From Arthrobacter alpinus (GTDB lineage: Bacteria; Actinomycetota; Actinomycetes; Actinomycetales; Micrococcaceae): a stretch of 64,000 nt of DNA. Below are positions 44,456 to 53,307 of this stretch, piece after piece. A program made the position numbers and the translations under genes. The stretch spans positions 3,596,001 through 3,660,000 of the forward strand of contig NZ_CP012677.1 in assembly GCF_001294625.1 (NCBI RefSeq), in the 5' to 3' direction. A model generated the notes under the pieces. The model saw nothing but the letters and a program-made list of their open reading frames with translations. It did no database searches and had not been told where the DNA came from. Each line of letters begins with the position of its first letter. Positions within the stretch are counted from its first letter, which is position 1.

Positions 44456-46342
44456 ATGGCATCCCGTATTGAGGACTATGCACTGCTGTCGGATCTGCAC
44501 ACCGGTGCGCTGATTGGCTGCGACGGCAGCCTTGACTGGCTGTGCTTTCCACGCTTCGACTCGCCGTCGGTCTTCACCGCCCTCCTTGGCACCGAACGCA
44601 ACGGCCGGTGGCTCATGGCCCCCGCCGATCCAGGCGCCCGCATTCTTAGCAGGTCATACCGCGGCAGTACTTTTGTGCTGGAAACGGTGTGGGAAACCGG
44701 CTCGGGCACGGTGAAGGTTGTCGAGTTCATGCCTGTGGGGGAACGATGCTCAACCTTGGTACGGCGCATCGTGGGTGTTACCGGCAGTGTGGACATGGCT
44801 CAGGAAATTATCATCCGGCCCGGTTACGGCAAGGTCTTGCCTTGGGTTCGGAGGGTGAAGGACGCCGCCGGCACCCACGCCATTGTGGCAGTTGCCGGAC
44901 CGGATGCCATCGTGCTGCGCGGGGACCAGTTGCCTCAGGCGATCGACCACAAGCACGGGGGAACCTTTACGGTTGAAGCCGGTGACACCGTTGACCAGGA
45001 ACTGAGCTGGTATGCCTCGCACAGGCCCATTCCAGCCCCCCTCGACATTGACACTGAACTGGCAGCGACGGTGGCGTATTGGGAAGACTGGGCCTCCCAA
45101 TGCAGCCGGGATGGCAAGTATGCGCCCATGGTGGAACGCTCGCTGTTGGTGCTGCGCGCGCTGACTCACGACGACACCGGCGGCATCGTGGCGGCGCCCA
45201 CCACGTCGCTGCCGGAGGATTTTGGTGGCGCACGCAACTGGGACTACAGGTATTGCTGGCTGCGTGATGCGGCCTTGACGCTTGAGGCCATGCTCACGCA
45301 CGGTTACGAAAATGAGGCGTTGAAATGGCGGAACTGGCTGCTTCGCGCCGTTGCCGGGGACCCCGAGGACCTGCAGATCGTCTATGGGCTGAGCGGTGAA
45401 CGCGAGCTGACCGAAGGCGTTCTGGAACACCTTCGGGGGTATGAGGGCTCCCTTCCTGTCCGGATCGGCAATGGGGCAGTGGGCCAATACCAGGCGGACG
45501 TGGTGGGCGAGGTGATGGTGGCCCTGGAGAAGCTGCGGCTGGCCGGCGGGAAGGAAGACCATTTCTCCTGGCCTTTGCAGTTGGCCATGCTGAAGTTTGT
45601 GGAACGCCATTTGACGCAAAAGGATCACGGCATTTGGGAGATGCGCGGGGATGTGCAGTACTTTACACATTCGCGTGTGATGATGTGGGCCGCGTTTGAC
45701 TGCGGCGTCCGGGCCGTCCGGAACCACAAGCTGAAGGGGCGGGCGGCGCACTGGGAAAAGATCCGGGACAGGCTCCGAACTGAAATTCTTGCGCACGGCT
45801 TCAACAAGGAACGCAACACGTTCACACAAACGTACGGCGGCACCGCCACCGATGCGTCCTTGCTGGTCATTCCGCAGGTGGGATTCGTGGCCTATGACTC
45901 CCCCGAAATGATGGGGACGGTGGCAGCCATGGAAGCGGAGCTGGTGGACAGCCACGGGCTGATTCTGCGCTACCAGAGCGCCTCGGGGCTTGACGGCTTG
46001 TCGCCGGGCGAGCACCCCTTCTTGGCCTGCTCCTTCTGGCTTGTGGAACAGTACGCCCACACCGGGCGTCGCGAGGAGGCGGTTGCCTTGATGGACAAGC
46101 TGACAGGGCTTGCCAACGATTTGGGTCTGCTCAGTGAGGAATATTCCATGGAGGATGCCCGAATGGTAGGAAACTATCCGCAGGCGTTCTCCCATCTGGC
46201 ACTCGTGCGGGCAGCTGATGCCCTGCACGGCACTGAGGCGTTGAGCCTGTCAGCCGAAGCTGCCGGCGCCGAAGCTGCCGACGCCGAGCGGGCGGAGGCG
46301 TCTTCAACGCTGCCCCAGCCGCATGAAAGTATGGGGACATGA
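44456..46342 (+). CDS. GH15 family glycoside hydrolase (trehalase/glucoamylase-like)
   Basis: The 628-residue enzyme has a beta-sandwich N-terminal domain and an (alpha/alpha)6 barrel with GIVAAPTTSLPEDFGGARNW and DYRYCWLRDAALTLEAML. The pair of catalytic carboxylates is expected around LLSEEYSMEDARMVGNYPQA. Actinobacterial proteins of this length in GH15 are often trehalases (as in mycobacteria), so breakdown of trehalose or other alpha-glucosides is likely. The Ala/Glu-rich tail (AEAAGAEAADAERAEA) may be a simple-repeat extension. No signal peptide. It overlaps the next gene by 4 bases. Confidence 0.85.
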   Translation: MASRIEDYALLSDLHTGALIGCDGSLDWLCFPRFDSPSVFTALLGTERNGRWLMAPADPGARILSRSYRGSTFVLETVWETGSGTVKVVEFMPVGERCSTLVRRIVGVTGSVDMAQEIIIRPGYGKVLPWVRRVKDAAGTHAIVAVAGPDAIVLRGDQLPQAIDHKHGGTFTVEAGDTVDQELSWYASHRPIPAPLDIDTELAATVAYWEDWASQCSRDGKYAPMVERSLLVLRALTHDDTGGIVAAPTTSLPEDFGGARNWDYRYCWLRDAALTLEAMLTHGYENEALKWRNWLLRAVAGDPEDLQIVYGLSGERELTEGVLEHLRGYEGSLPVRIGNGAVGQYQADVVGEVMVALEKLRLAGGKEDHFSWPLQLAMLKFVERHLTQKDHGIWEMRGDVQYFTHSRVMMWAAFDCGVRAVRNHKLKGRAAHWEKIRDRLRTEILAHGFNKERNTFTQTYGGTATDASLLVIPQVGFVAYDSPEMMGTVAAMEAELVDSHGLILRYQSASGLDGLSPGEHPFLACSFWLVEQYAHTGRREEAVALMDKLTGLANDLGLLSEEYSMEDARMVGNYPQAFSHLALVRAADALHGTEALSLSAEAAGAEAADAERAEASSTLPQPHESMGT

Positions 46343-46737
46343 ACCCGAAAACAGTAAGCGTTATTGGCCTGGCCGTGTTGATGGGGGCCAGTGCCGTCAA
46401 CCATGTGCGTAACCCCAGGTTTTACTACGCCGTGGTTCCGCCGTCCCTGTGCACCGACAAGGGTGGGGGGTTTGGTGTGATGACCCGCCGCCAGTGGGTG
46501 CTGGCCTCAGCCGTGCCGGAGGTGCTGGGCGCCGTCGGGCTGCTGGTCCCGGCAACTCGCAAGGCTGCGGCAACCGCCACGGCGCTGATGTTCGCAGGGT
46601 TTACAGCGGGCCACGTGTCGGCCCTGCGCCGCGCCTTCGGGCCCAATGGGACGCCTCAGGCCAGGCGGGTGCACGTGCTGCGCCTGCCGTTGCAGCTTCC
46701 CCTCGTCGCGTGGGCATGGAGCGCACGCAAGGCATGA
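46339..46737 (+). CDS. DoxX-like membrane protein
   Basis: The 132-residue protein has four hydrophobic helices (VSVIGLAVLMGASAVNHVRN, VPEVLGAVGLLVPATRKAAA, TATALMFAGFTAGHV and a C-terminal one), the DoxX/MauE size and shape. The role is unknown. It starts with ATGA overlapping the GH15 stop and ends overlapping azlC in the same way, so the four genes from GH15 to azlD form one coupled unit. Confidence 0.75.
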   Translation: MNPKTVSVIGLAVLMGASAVNHVRNPRFYYAVVPPSLCTDKGGGFGVMTRRQWVLASAVPEVLGAVGLLVPATRKAAATATALMFAGFTAGHVSALRRAFGPNGTPQARRVHVLRLPLQLPLVAWAWSARKA

Positions 46738-47519
46738 GATTGCAGGACTCACCGGCGGCCAAGATCGGCGCCTCGATCGCCATTGCCACAGGCCTGTACG
46801 GGGTGTCCTTCGGTGCGCTGTCAGTCGCCTCCGGGCTGACCTTTTGGCAGACCATGGTGCTGAGCCTGCTGCTCTTTAGTGGCGGTTCGCAGTTCGCCTT
46901 CATTGGCGTGATCGCCGGTGGCGGCTCGGGCGTGGCAGCCATGAGCGCTTCTGCATTGCTGGGCATTCGCAACGGCGTCTACGGCATGCAACTGAACGCA
47001 CTCCTACGTCCCACCGGCTGGCGGCGTTTTGCCGCTGCCCACTTGACCATTGACGAATCCACTGCCACAGCCACGGGCCAGAGCGACCCCGCCGAACAAA
47101 AGCGCGGCTTCTGGGTGTCCGGAGTCGGAATTTTTGTTTTCTGGAACATCATGACTGCGGTGGGTGCCTACATCGGCGACGCTCTCGGAGATCCCAAACA
47201 GTGGGGCCTGGATGGGGCCGCCGTGGCAGCCTTCCTGGGCTTGCTGTGGCCACGCATCAAGGCATTCCAGCCGGCCGCGATCGCCGTCGCGTGCGCCGTG
47301 GTGACACTGCTGGCCATGCCTTTGGTGCCGCCGGGTGTGCCCATCCTGGTGGCGGCAGTGGTGGCAGGGCTGATCGGCTGGTTCCGGCACAATCCCGATC
47401 CCGGCCACGACGGCCACGGCCTGGAGGCCGACATTGAACCGTATCCGGACGACGCCGGTACGCACCTTCCGCGGACACCTCACGGCGGCGGGCGCCAAGG
47501 GGAAGGGGAACGCTCATGA
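46734..47519 (+). CDS. azlC: AzlC family branched-chain amino acid exporter
   Basis: AzlC and AzlD together export branched-chain amino acids. The 261-residue membrane protein begins with the family core IGASIAIATGLYGVSFGALS and FGVL-type segments, and has FSGGSQFAFIGVIAGGGSGV and ALLGIRNGVYGMQLNALLRP. The ATG at 46734 overlaps the previous stop as ATGA; upstream frames are shadows. The C-terminus has an unusual acidic and His-rich tail (NPDPGHDGHGLEADIEPYPD). Confidence 0.9.
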   Translation: MRLQDSPAAKIGASIAIATGLYGVSFGALSVASGLTFWQTMVLSLLLFSGGSQFAFIGVIAGGGSGVAAMSASALLGIRNGVYGMQLNALLRPTGWRRFAAAHLTIDESTATATGQSDPAEQKRGFWVSGVGIFVFWNIMTAVGAYIGDALGDPKQWGLDGAAVAAFLGLLWPRIKAFQPAAIAVACAVVTLLAMPLVPPGVPILVAAVVAGLIGWFRHNPDPGHDGHGLEADIEPYPDDAGTHLPRTPHGGGRQGEGERS

Positions 47520-47827
47520 GCCTTTGGTTGTGGTTGTTGGTGTCAGTGGTGCTGGCTTACGCCACAAAACTCTTGGGGTATTTGGTTCCGGCTAGGGTGC
47601 TGGCGAATCCGCGGATGTCACACGTGGCAGGAACCCTGACCATCGGGCTGCTGGCCTCACTCACGGTGGTAAATGCGGCAGCCAGTGGCACCGCCGTCGT
47701 ACTGGATGCCAGGATTGGCGCCCTGGTGGCGGCAGCGATTGCACTCTGGCTCAAGGCACCATTTTTGGTGGTGGTCCTGGTCGGTGCCGCTGCCGCCGCC
47801 GGGCTGCGGCTACTGGGTTGGCCCTGA
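47516..47827 (+). CDS. azlD: AzlD family branched-chain amino acid exporter subunit
   Basis: The 103-residue protein has three to four helices: WLWLLVSVVLAYATKLLGYL, the next around VAGTLTIGLLASLTVVNAAA, and a C-terminal pair. It is the usual small partner of AzlC and overlaps it by 4 bases. Its last 18 bases overlap the end of the opposing DUF5684 gene. Confidence 0.9.
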   Translation: MSLWLWLLVSVVLAYATKLLGYLVPARVLANPRMSHVAGTLTIGLLASLTVVNAAASGTAVVLDARIGALVAAAIALWLKAPFLVVVLVGAAAAAGLRLLGWP

Positions 47828-48442
47828 TCCGTACGGGTTCTGCTTGGGGTCCTGGGTGTTGGGATCCTGCGGCTGACCGTAAGCCTGCTGGGCAGGCACC
47901 TGCGCGGCATACGTCGGCGCACCGTACTGCTGGGTTGCGCCGGGCTGGCCCGGGAACTGCTGGCCGTAATGCTGGGCGTACATCTTCTGCTCGGCGCTCA
48001 TGTAAGACGGGCCACGGTACTGTGCTTCGCCGTAGGAGAGCATGCTGGCAAATACCACCGGGATGAAGACCAGTCCAACAGTATAGGCGGCGTCCTTGCC
48101 GAACGACTTGGAGATGTCGTTGAGCGTGCAAACGGCCCAGTAGATTCCGGCGTAGGGAATGAACTGAAGCCAGAAGTGGGATTCCGGGCGGCCGGCAATC
48201 TTGACCAACATCCACTGGCTGTAGAACGGCACAAAGGCCTTCCACTTGGCGTGGCCCGCTTTTTTGAAAACGCCGGCCCACATGATCCCGGTGACCACAA
48301 AGGCCACGGCGATCATCAGGAAGTAAAAGAAAAGCAGACCGATGATCAGGCGGGCGGTGTAGGCCGGGTCCGTAGTGGTGTCACTGTAGTAGTAGTAGTC
48401 ATCCGCCGTGGGGCGGGGAAGCGCAAGTAGGGAGGCAATCAT
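47810..48442 (-). CDS. DUF5684 membrane protein
   Basis: The 210-residue protein has membrane segments LIIGLLFFYFLMIAVAFVVT, a second around SHFWLQFIPYAGIYWAVCTL and a third around YTVGLVFIPVVFASMLSYGE. Between them is the conserved FKKAGHAKWKAFVPFYSQWM typical of DUF5684. The C-terminal 60 residues are a Gln/Pro/Gly/Tyr-rich tail likely in the cytoplasm. An acidic Tyr-rich N-terminus (ADDYYYYSDTTTD) is notable. Function unknown. Confidence 0.85.
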   Translation of the reverse strand: MIASLLALPRPTADDYYYYSDTTTDPAYTARLIIGLLFFYFLMIAVAFVVTGIMWAGVFKKAGHAKWKAFVPFYSQWMLVKIAGRPESHFWLQFIPYAGIYWAVCTLNDISKSFGKDAAYTVGLVFIPVVFASMLSYGEAQYRGPSYMSAEQKMYAQHYGQQFPGQPGATQQYGAPTYAAQVPAQQAYGQPQDPNTQDPKQNPYGSGPTQ

Positions 48443-48476
48443 AGTTGAACCCTATAGTGATGGATTGCCCAGGAAC

Positions 48477-48496
48477 AATGGGCACAAGTGCCCATT
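48477..48496. promoter_or_regulatory. Palindrome between DUF5684 and thiamine-binding genes
   Basis: AATGGGCAC and GTGCCCATT pair around AA. It lies between divergent genes, 34 bases before one start and 64 before the other, so it may be an operator for either. Confidence 0.5.
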
Positions 48497-48559
48497 ATGT
48501 GGTGATGCGAGGCGACAGGATCGATAATGGAATCCAGACGACCCCCTAAGGAGAACCCC

Positions 48560-48892
48560 ATGATTGTGGCATTTTCAGTGGCGCCCAGCGGCACCCCCAG
48601 CGACATTGCCGCGGGAACAAGCGACGACGCCTCCGTGCACACGGCGGTGGCCGCGGCAGTGAAAGTGGTGCGGGACTCGGGCCTGCCCAACCGCACCAGC
48701 TCCATGTTCACCGAGATTGAGGGCGACTGGGACGAGGTCATGGACGTTATCAAGCGCGCCACCGAGGCCGTGGGACATTACGGTTCACGAGTGTCCCTGG
48801 TCCTCAAAGCAGACATTCGGCCCGGGCACACAGGCGAGATCGACGGGAAGATCGAACGCCTGGAAGGCGCGCTGGAATCACTGGGGGAGTAG
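48560..48892 (+). CDS. Thiamine-binding protein (MTH1187/YkoF-like)
   Basis: The 110-residue protein matches the small MTH1187 family, ferredoxin-like proteins that bind thiamine or its pyrimidine. It has a strand-helix start (MIVAFSVAPSGTPSDIAAGT), TSSMFTEIEGDWDEVMDVIK and SRVSLVLKADIRPG. AAGGAG at a good distance fixes the ATG at 48560. The role, binding or transport of thiamine, is inferred from the family. No thiamine genes are close except the possible ThiD-like kinase at 31 kb. Confidence 0.85.
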   Translation: MIVAFSVAPSGTPSDIAAGTSDDASVHTAVAAAVKVVRDSGLPNRTSSMFTEIEGDWDEVMDVIKRATEAVGHYGSRVSLVLKADIRPGHTGEIDGKIERLEGALESLGE

Positions 48893-48928
48893 CCGGCGGC
48901 GCCCATTATTTCTCCACAACCGGGCCTG

Positions 48929-49405
48929 TTGGCGACGGCCAATCAGGCTTACGCTAAGACCATGGGTGAACACCAGAGCCGGCCCGGCTGGACCGAAGTG
49001 GCGCCCAACGCGGGCAAGCTGCTGATGCTGCTGGCCCGAATTCAGGGCGCCCGGCGGGTGCTGGAGATTGGCACACTGGCTGGCTTCAGCGCCCTTTGGT
49101 TGGCCAGAGGCCTGCCCACCCTCCTGGGCGGTGAGACCTACGACTTTGTCTTCATCGACGCGGACAAGGGCAACAATGTGAACTATCTGAAGTGGGCGCT
49201 GAAACTATCCCGGCCCGGCAGCGGCATCGTCATGGACAACGTCATTTGGGAAGGGACCATCCTTTCGCCGGAGCGCGATCCCGACGCCGCTGCCATCCGG
49301 GCCACCCTGGAGTTCATGGGAGCCAGCGATTCGCTGGACGCCACCGCCGTCCAAACGGCCGGTTCCAAGGGCTGGGACGGGTTTGCGATCGCCGTCGTGC
49401 TCTAA
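48929..49405 (+). pseudogene. O-methyltransferase (family 3) with internal deletion
   Basis: The frame reads GARRVLEIGTLAGFSALWLA then RGLPTLLGGETYDFVFIDAD. In intact family members the SAM-binding strand GTLxGYS is followed by about 45-50 residues, with the acidic SAM ribose-binding residue and another strand, before FDLVFIDADK. Here the two are joined directly, with the reading frame kept. The N-terminus is also short (frame starts at a TTG; ATG at 48962). The C-terminal part (MDNVIWEGTILSPERD to SKGWDGFAIAVVL) is normal. With the SAM site cut, catalysis is unlikely, so it is probably a decayed gene of 158 residues against about 220 for the family. Confidence 0.7.
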
Positions 49406-49426
49406 CCACTGGACTACTCTGGGACA

Positions 49427-49759
49427 GTGACTATTTCGCTGCGCCCCGCCGCCCTTGACGACGCCGAAGTGATTCCCGTCCCGGTGATGTGGAGATTTTC
49501 CGTCAAGCCCTGTCCGCTGGGAGTATTCCCGCTCTGGCATACGACGACGGCGGCCTTGTCGGCTGTGCCGGGCGGGCGCTGCTTGACGCCGTCTCCGGAA
49601 GGAGCAGGCCTCCGGCCTCTGGTGCTGCAGGAAAATCCCCGAGCCCAGGCGTTCTCTGCCAGGAACGGCTTCGCCTTTGATGGCACCCACAAGGTGATGA
49701 ATGAGGAATGGCACCGCCTTCCCGAGGTCCGCATGGTCCGCGCGGCGGTGGGTGCCTGA
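49427..49759 (+). pseudogene. Broken GNAT acetyltransferase gene
   Basis: The frame starts ISLRPAALDDAEVI, the usual GNAT opening, then loses similarity. The missing middle is in another frame, where YDDGGLVGCAG is found around 49490-49580. After that the first frame resumes with NPRAQAFSARNGFAFDGTHK and VRMVR, the usual GNAT end. At least two frame changes and a probable deletion of the acetyl-CoA loop are needed. The start (GTG/ATG near 49427) and end are intact. It sits between the deleted methyltransferase and the next gene, whose ATG overlaps its end. Confidence 0.65.
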
Positions 49760-50613
49760 TGGGGCGCCAACGCCCGTCCAAGAGTGCGGCACCCGAACCG
49801 GATGCCGCCGTCAAGGGTCCCGTGGCCGGGAAGTACCAGACCGACACAGGGATGGCCGAGCTGGTCCCCGATGGGGACAACCCCAATGGCTGGCTACTCC
49901 TGCTCAACGGGGTGCAAAGTTCCCACGTTGACCTGGCCGACCCGCTGCGCCTGGACTTTGAATACATGCGCTGGATCATGGCACTGGTGGCGGACCGGTG
50001 GGGGGCCGGGGAGAAGCTGCGCACTCTCAGCCTCGGCGGCGCCGCGTGTTCCATGCCCCGCTACCTGGTGGCGGCGTACCCGAATTCCCGCAACGTTGTG
50101 GTGGAGATCGACGGAAAGCTGGCCAACTTGGTCCGTGACTGGTTTGAGCTGCCCCGCGCCCCCTTGCTGAAGATCAGGGTCGGCGAGGCGCGCGAGGTGA
50201 CCGAAACGCTTACGGAAGCCAGCCGGGACCTGGTCATTCGCGACGTCTTTTCCGGCGCGAAGACACCGCACGCGCTGACCACTGCGGAGTTCACTGAGGC
50301 GACCAAAAAAGTCCTGGCCGTGGACGGCGTCTATGTCCTGAACTGTGGTGATTCGCCAGCCTTGGCAACGGCCCGGCGCGAGGCAGCCACGATTGCCGCG
50401 GCCTTCACCTACACGGCGATCATTGCCGACCCGCCCATGCTCAAGGGCCGCCGATCGGGCAACATCATCATCGCCGGCAGTGACGCACCCCTGGGCGTGG
50501 GCGGGGGCCTGCCCCGCGCGCTCCTGGGCGGCGCCATGCCAGCACAGCTCTGGGATGATGCCAAGGTTCGCCAATTCGGCCAAAGCGCCCTGATCCTCAC
50601 CGACGCGGAATAG
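49759..50613 (+). CDS. Spermidine-synthase-like SAM-dependent protein
   Basis: The 284-residue protein has a Rossmann-type fold: [40 protein letters not shown] (acidic end of strand 2), then [20 protein letters not shown]. This layout is like the catalytic domain of spermidine synthases and relatives. The polyamine-site gatekeepers are not clear, and many such proteins have other roles. The N-terminal 30 residues are low complexity. Its end overlaps the convergent amino acid permease gene by 17 bases. Confidence 0.75.
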   Translation: MGRQRPSKSAAPEPDAAVKGPVAGKYQTDTGMAELVPDGDNPNGWLLLLNGVQSSHVDLADPLRLDFEYMRWIMALVADRWGAGEKLRTLSLGGAACSMPRYLVAAYPNSRNVVVEIDGKLANLVRDWFELPRAPLLKIRVGEAREVTETLTEASRDLVIRDVFSGAKTPHALTTAEFTEATKKVLAVDGVYVLNCGDSPALATARREAATIAAAFTYTAIIADPPMLKGRRSGNIIIAGSDAPLGVGGGLPRALLGGAMPAQLWDDAKVRQFGQSALILTDAE

Positions 50614-52036
50614 CAGCCTCCCTCTCAACCACGGCGGCAGGTGCGCTTTCATCGACCAGAACTGCCCGGCGTCGTCCATCACCGCGCACCCACAGCCGAA
50701 ACGCCAGCACCAGTAGCACCAGCCAGGCTCCGCCAACCCACAGGGCTACGCGGGTGTCGGGGAACGCACCTAAAAGCACCACGATGGCGGCCATGAACAC
50801 CACCGTCAGGGCTGAGCCAGCGGGCCATAGCGGGACCGGGAAGGCTGAGGGGCTCAGGGAGTCTCGGGCGATTTCACGCTTCATGGCAATGTGCGAGACC
50901 AGGATCATCACCCACACCCAGACCGTGGCGAACGTGGCGATCGAGGCGATGACCAAGAACACCTCTTCGGGCATGAGTGCGTTGAGCACCACGCCCACCA
51001 GCAGCACACCCGTCATCATCATCACCGTCATCCAGGGCACACCAGCACGTGAAATCTTGCCGAACACGGCTGGGGCATGGCCCTGCTGGGACAGGCCGAA
51101 AAGGATGCGGCCCGCCCCGAAAATATCGCTGTTGACCGCCGACAAGGCGGCGGTGATGACCACGGCATTCAGGATGTGACCGGCCGCGGGGATGCCCAGG
51201 GAGGAGAAGATCTGCACAAAGGGGCTGGTCTGCCCGGTGATCGAATTCCACGGCACCAGACTCATGAGCACGCCGATGGTCAGCACGTAAAACAGCAGGA
51301 TCCTTACGGGCACCGTGTTCACGGCCTGCGGGATGGACTTGGCCGGGTTGGCGGCCTCCCCGGCCGTCACCCCGATGGTCTCGATCCCGCCGAAGGCAAA
51401 CATGACCACGGCGAACGCCGCCAGCAACCCGCCCCAGCCGTTGGGCAGGAAGCCGCCGTTTGAAACCAGGTTTCCCAGGCCGGGTGCGGTTTGTGCGGCT
51501 TCCATGTGGAAACCAAACGCGATGATGATCACCCCGCCGGCGATCATAGCGATGATGGCCGCCACCTTGATCAGCGAGAACCAGAACTCAAGCTCACCAA
51601 AGACCTTGACGCTGAGCAGGTTCAGGGCAGCAAGGAAAAAGATGATGGCCAGCACCCAGACCCAGCGGGGGACGTCGTGGAACCAGAAACCCATGTAGAT
51701 GCTGAACGCCGTGACGTCAGCGATGGCGACAATGGCCATTTCAAAAACATAAGTCCAGCCGGTGATGAACCCCGCCAGCGGACCCAGGTAGCGGCCGGCG
51801 TACTGGCCGAAGGAACCCGAGACGGGGTGGCGGACCGCCATCTCGCCCAGCGCCCGCATCACCATGAATACGGCGGCGCCGGCAACGATGTACGCCAACA
51901 GTACGGCCGGGCCGGCCTTCTGGATGGCAGTGGCTGAGCCGTAGAACAAGCCGGTGCCGATGGCGGACCCCAGGGCCATGAACCGGATGTGGCGGGCGTT
52001 GAGTCCACGAGTGAGGGAGAAGCCTGCGGTCTGCAT
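50597..52036 (-). CDS. Amino acid permease (APC family), possibly for histidine
   Basis: The 479-residue membrane protein has about 12 helices and the APC start [20 protein letters not shown], followed by [20 protein letters not shown] and [20 protein letters not shown]. These match the AAT/GABA-permease branch that includes histidine and proline permeases. It lies back-to-back with an IclR regulator gene and close to hutH, so histidine uptake is plausible. The ATG at 52036 is chosen because it places [17 protein letters not shown] directly before the family core. Confidence 0.82.
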   Translation of the reverse strand: MQTAGFSLTRGLNARHIRFMALGSAIGTGLFYGSATAIQKAGPAVLLAYIVAGAAVFMVMRALGEMAVRHPVSGSFGQYAGRYLGPLAGFITGWTYVFEMAIVAIADVTAFSIYMGFWFHDVPRWVWVLAIIFFLAALNLLSVKVFGELEFWFSLIKVAAIIAMIAGGVIIIAFGFHMEAAQTAPGLGNLVSNGGFLPNGWGGLLAAFAVVMFAFGGIETIGVTAGEAANPAKSIPQAVNTVPVRILLFYVLTIGVLMSLVPWNSITGQTSPFVQIFSSLGIPAAGHILNAVVITAALSAVNSDIFGAGRILFGLSQQGHAPAVFGKISRAGVPWMTVMMMTGVLLVGVVLNALMPEEVFLVIASIATFATVWVWVMILVSHIAMKREIARDSLSPSAFPVPLWPAGSALTVVFMAAIVVLLGAFPDTRVALWVGGAWLVLLVLAFRLWVRGDGRRRAVLVDESAPAAVVEREAAIPRR

Positions 52037-52178
52037 GGAAAAAACCTTTGGGGTTGGGGCTTGGCGGTCCAGGAGTGAGCTCCAGCACATCACGCCCCAG
52101 GATGCGGTGATGGCCCTCACTAACCATTGCTGTCTTGGTTTGGGGATCGGCCAAAGACAGCCCTAATCTGGGATTGGA

Positions 52179-52203
52179 GACTCCATTATTCTACAATGGT
52201 GTC
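52179..52203. promoter_or_regulatory. Candidate IclR operator between permease and regulator genes
   Basis: GACTCCATT and AATGGTGTC are inverted around 7 bases with one mismatch. The spot is between the divergent permease and regulator genes, 69 bases upstream of the latter's start, so it is a candidate binding site. The match to a known consensus was not tested. Confidence 0.5.
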
Positions 52204-52271
52204 GAGGTATCTGTGACTTCGGTAAGGGTGGAGACTGCAGACTTGTCGATGTGCCATCTAGTGAGGGAGTC

Positions 52272-53066
52272 ATGACGAACACGGAACGGGTACCATCCAA
52301 GGTTCCGGCGGCGGACAATACCTTGCGGATTCTGAAACTTCTTTCGGCCAAGCGAGGCCCCCTGGCGGCCTCCACCATCGCCACCTCGCTGGGTCTGCCC
52401 CGCTCCAGCGTCTACCACCTGCTGGGAGTCATGGAAGCTAGTGGATTTGTCATGCACCTGCATGAGGAGCAGCGCTACGGGCTGGGCATTGCCGCGTTTG
52501 AGCTCAGCAGCGCCTATTCGCGTCAGGAGCCGCTGTCTCGCCTGGGCCGCCCCCTGCTGGCGTCGCTGGTGGACAAGATTGGTGAGAGCTCCCACCTGGC
52601 CGTGCTGCACGGGCGCGATGTGTTGTACATCGTGGAGGAGCGCGCCAAGCACCGCCCGTCCCTAGTGACCGAAGTCGGCGTCCGCCTTCCCAGCCACCTC
52701 ACCGCGAGCGGGCGGGCCATTTTGGCGGCACTTCCCAAGTCGCAGGTCCGGGCCCTGTACCCCAACGCCGCGGCGTTCTCCTCCCGCACCGAGGTGGCCG
52801 AGCCCATCGGCAAATACTCGACCCTGTCAGCCCATCTTGATCAGGTCCGCCAGCGCGGCTACTCGACCGAACACGGTGAGGTCACCGACGGTTTTGGCTC
52901 CGTGGCTGCCGCAGTGAGGGACCACTTGGGCTGGCCCGTGGCCGCCGTAGCCGTTACGTTTTTGGAGGACAAGGTGCCGGTTTCCCAATGGCCTGCCCTC
53001 GCCCAACGCGTCACCAAGGTGGCAGACGAGCTGTCGCTGCGCATTTACGGCCGCCGCGAAGGGTAG
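52272..53066 (+). CDS. IclR-family transcriptional regulator
   Basis: The 264-residue protein has a winged helix-turn-helix (LAASTIATSLGLPRSSVYHL) and an effector-binding domain with VGVRLPSHLTASGRAILAAL and STEHGEVTDGFGSVAAAVRD. GAGGGAG lies before the ATG at 52272. It is divergent from the permease gene and lies upstream of hutH with a 241-base gap. It is probably the hut regulator here, with histidine or urocanate as possible effector; that is inference from position. A hairpin follows. Confidence 0.85.
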   Translation: MTNTERVPSKVPAADNTLRILKLLSAKRGPLAASTIATSLGLPRSSVYHLLGVMEASGFVMHLHEEQRYGLGIAAFELSSAYSRQEPLSRLGRPLLASLVDKIGESSHLAVLHGRDVLYIVEERAKHRPSLVTEVGVRLPSHLTASGRAILAALPKSQVRALYPNAAAFSSRTEVAEPIGKYSTLSAHLDQVRQRGYSTEHGEVTDGFGSVAAAVRDHLGWPVAAVAVTFLEDKVPVSQWPALAQRVTKVADELSLRIYGRREG

Positions 53067-53075
53067 TTGCCGGCG

Positions 53076-53143
53076 TTCCGGGGGCCGTTGTGGTGATCCG
53101 CCCATGGCCGGCCTCCGGCGCATCACCACAACGCCCCCCGGAC
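53076..53143 (+). terminator. Hairpin after the IclR gene with a repeated arm
   Basis: CCGGGGGCCGTTGTGGTGAT and ATCACCACAAC then CCCCCCGG form a stem with one or two mismatches around a loop of about 24 bases. The arm ATCACCACAAC occurs again at 53172-53182. It fits a terminator of the regulator gene, but the third copy is unexplained. Confidence 0.6.
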
Positions 53144-53247
53144 TGGGGCGGCATGTCCAGTGCGGCGGCGGATCACCACAACAACCCCGCGTCCCGCCGC
53201 TGCGGCGAGTCTGAAATCCCGGACACATTGCTTGAGAAGTGGCAGAT

Positions 53248-53267
53248 TTCCGCACCGCAAAGCGGAA
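53248..53267. promoter_or_regulatory. Inverted repeat upstream of hutH
   Basis: TTCCGC and GCGGAA are inverted around 8 bases, 41 bases before the hutH start. Its size suits an IclR-type binding site. Unverified. Confidence 0.45.
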
Positions 53268-53307
53268 TAGTGGCAACCAAGCCCTCCCGCAACGCAAAGG
53301 ATCCACC

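Noticed and set aside
44750..46228. 492-codon minus-strand frame
   Set aside because: Opposite the GH15 gene, with His/Gln-rich composition typical of antisense shadows.
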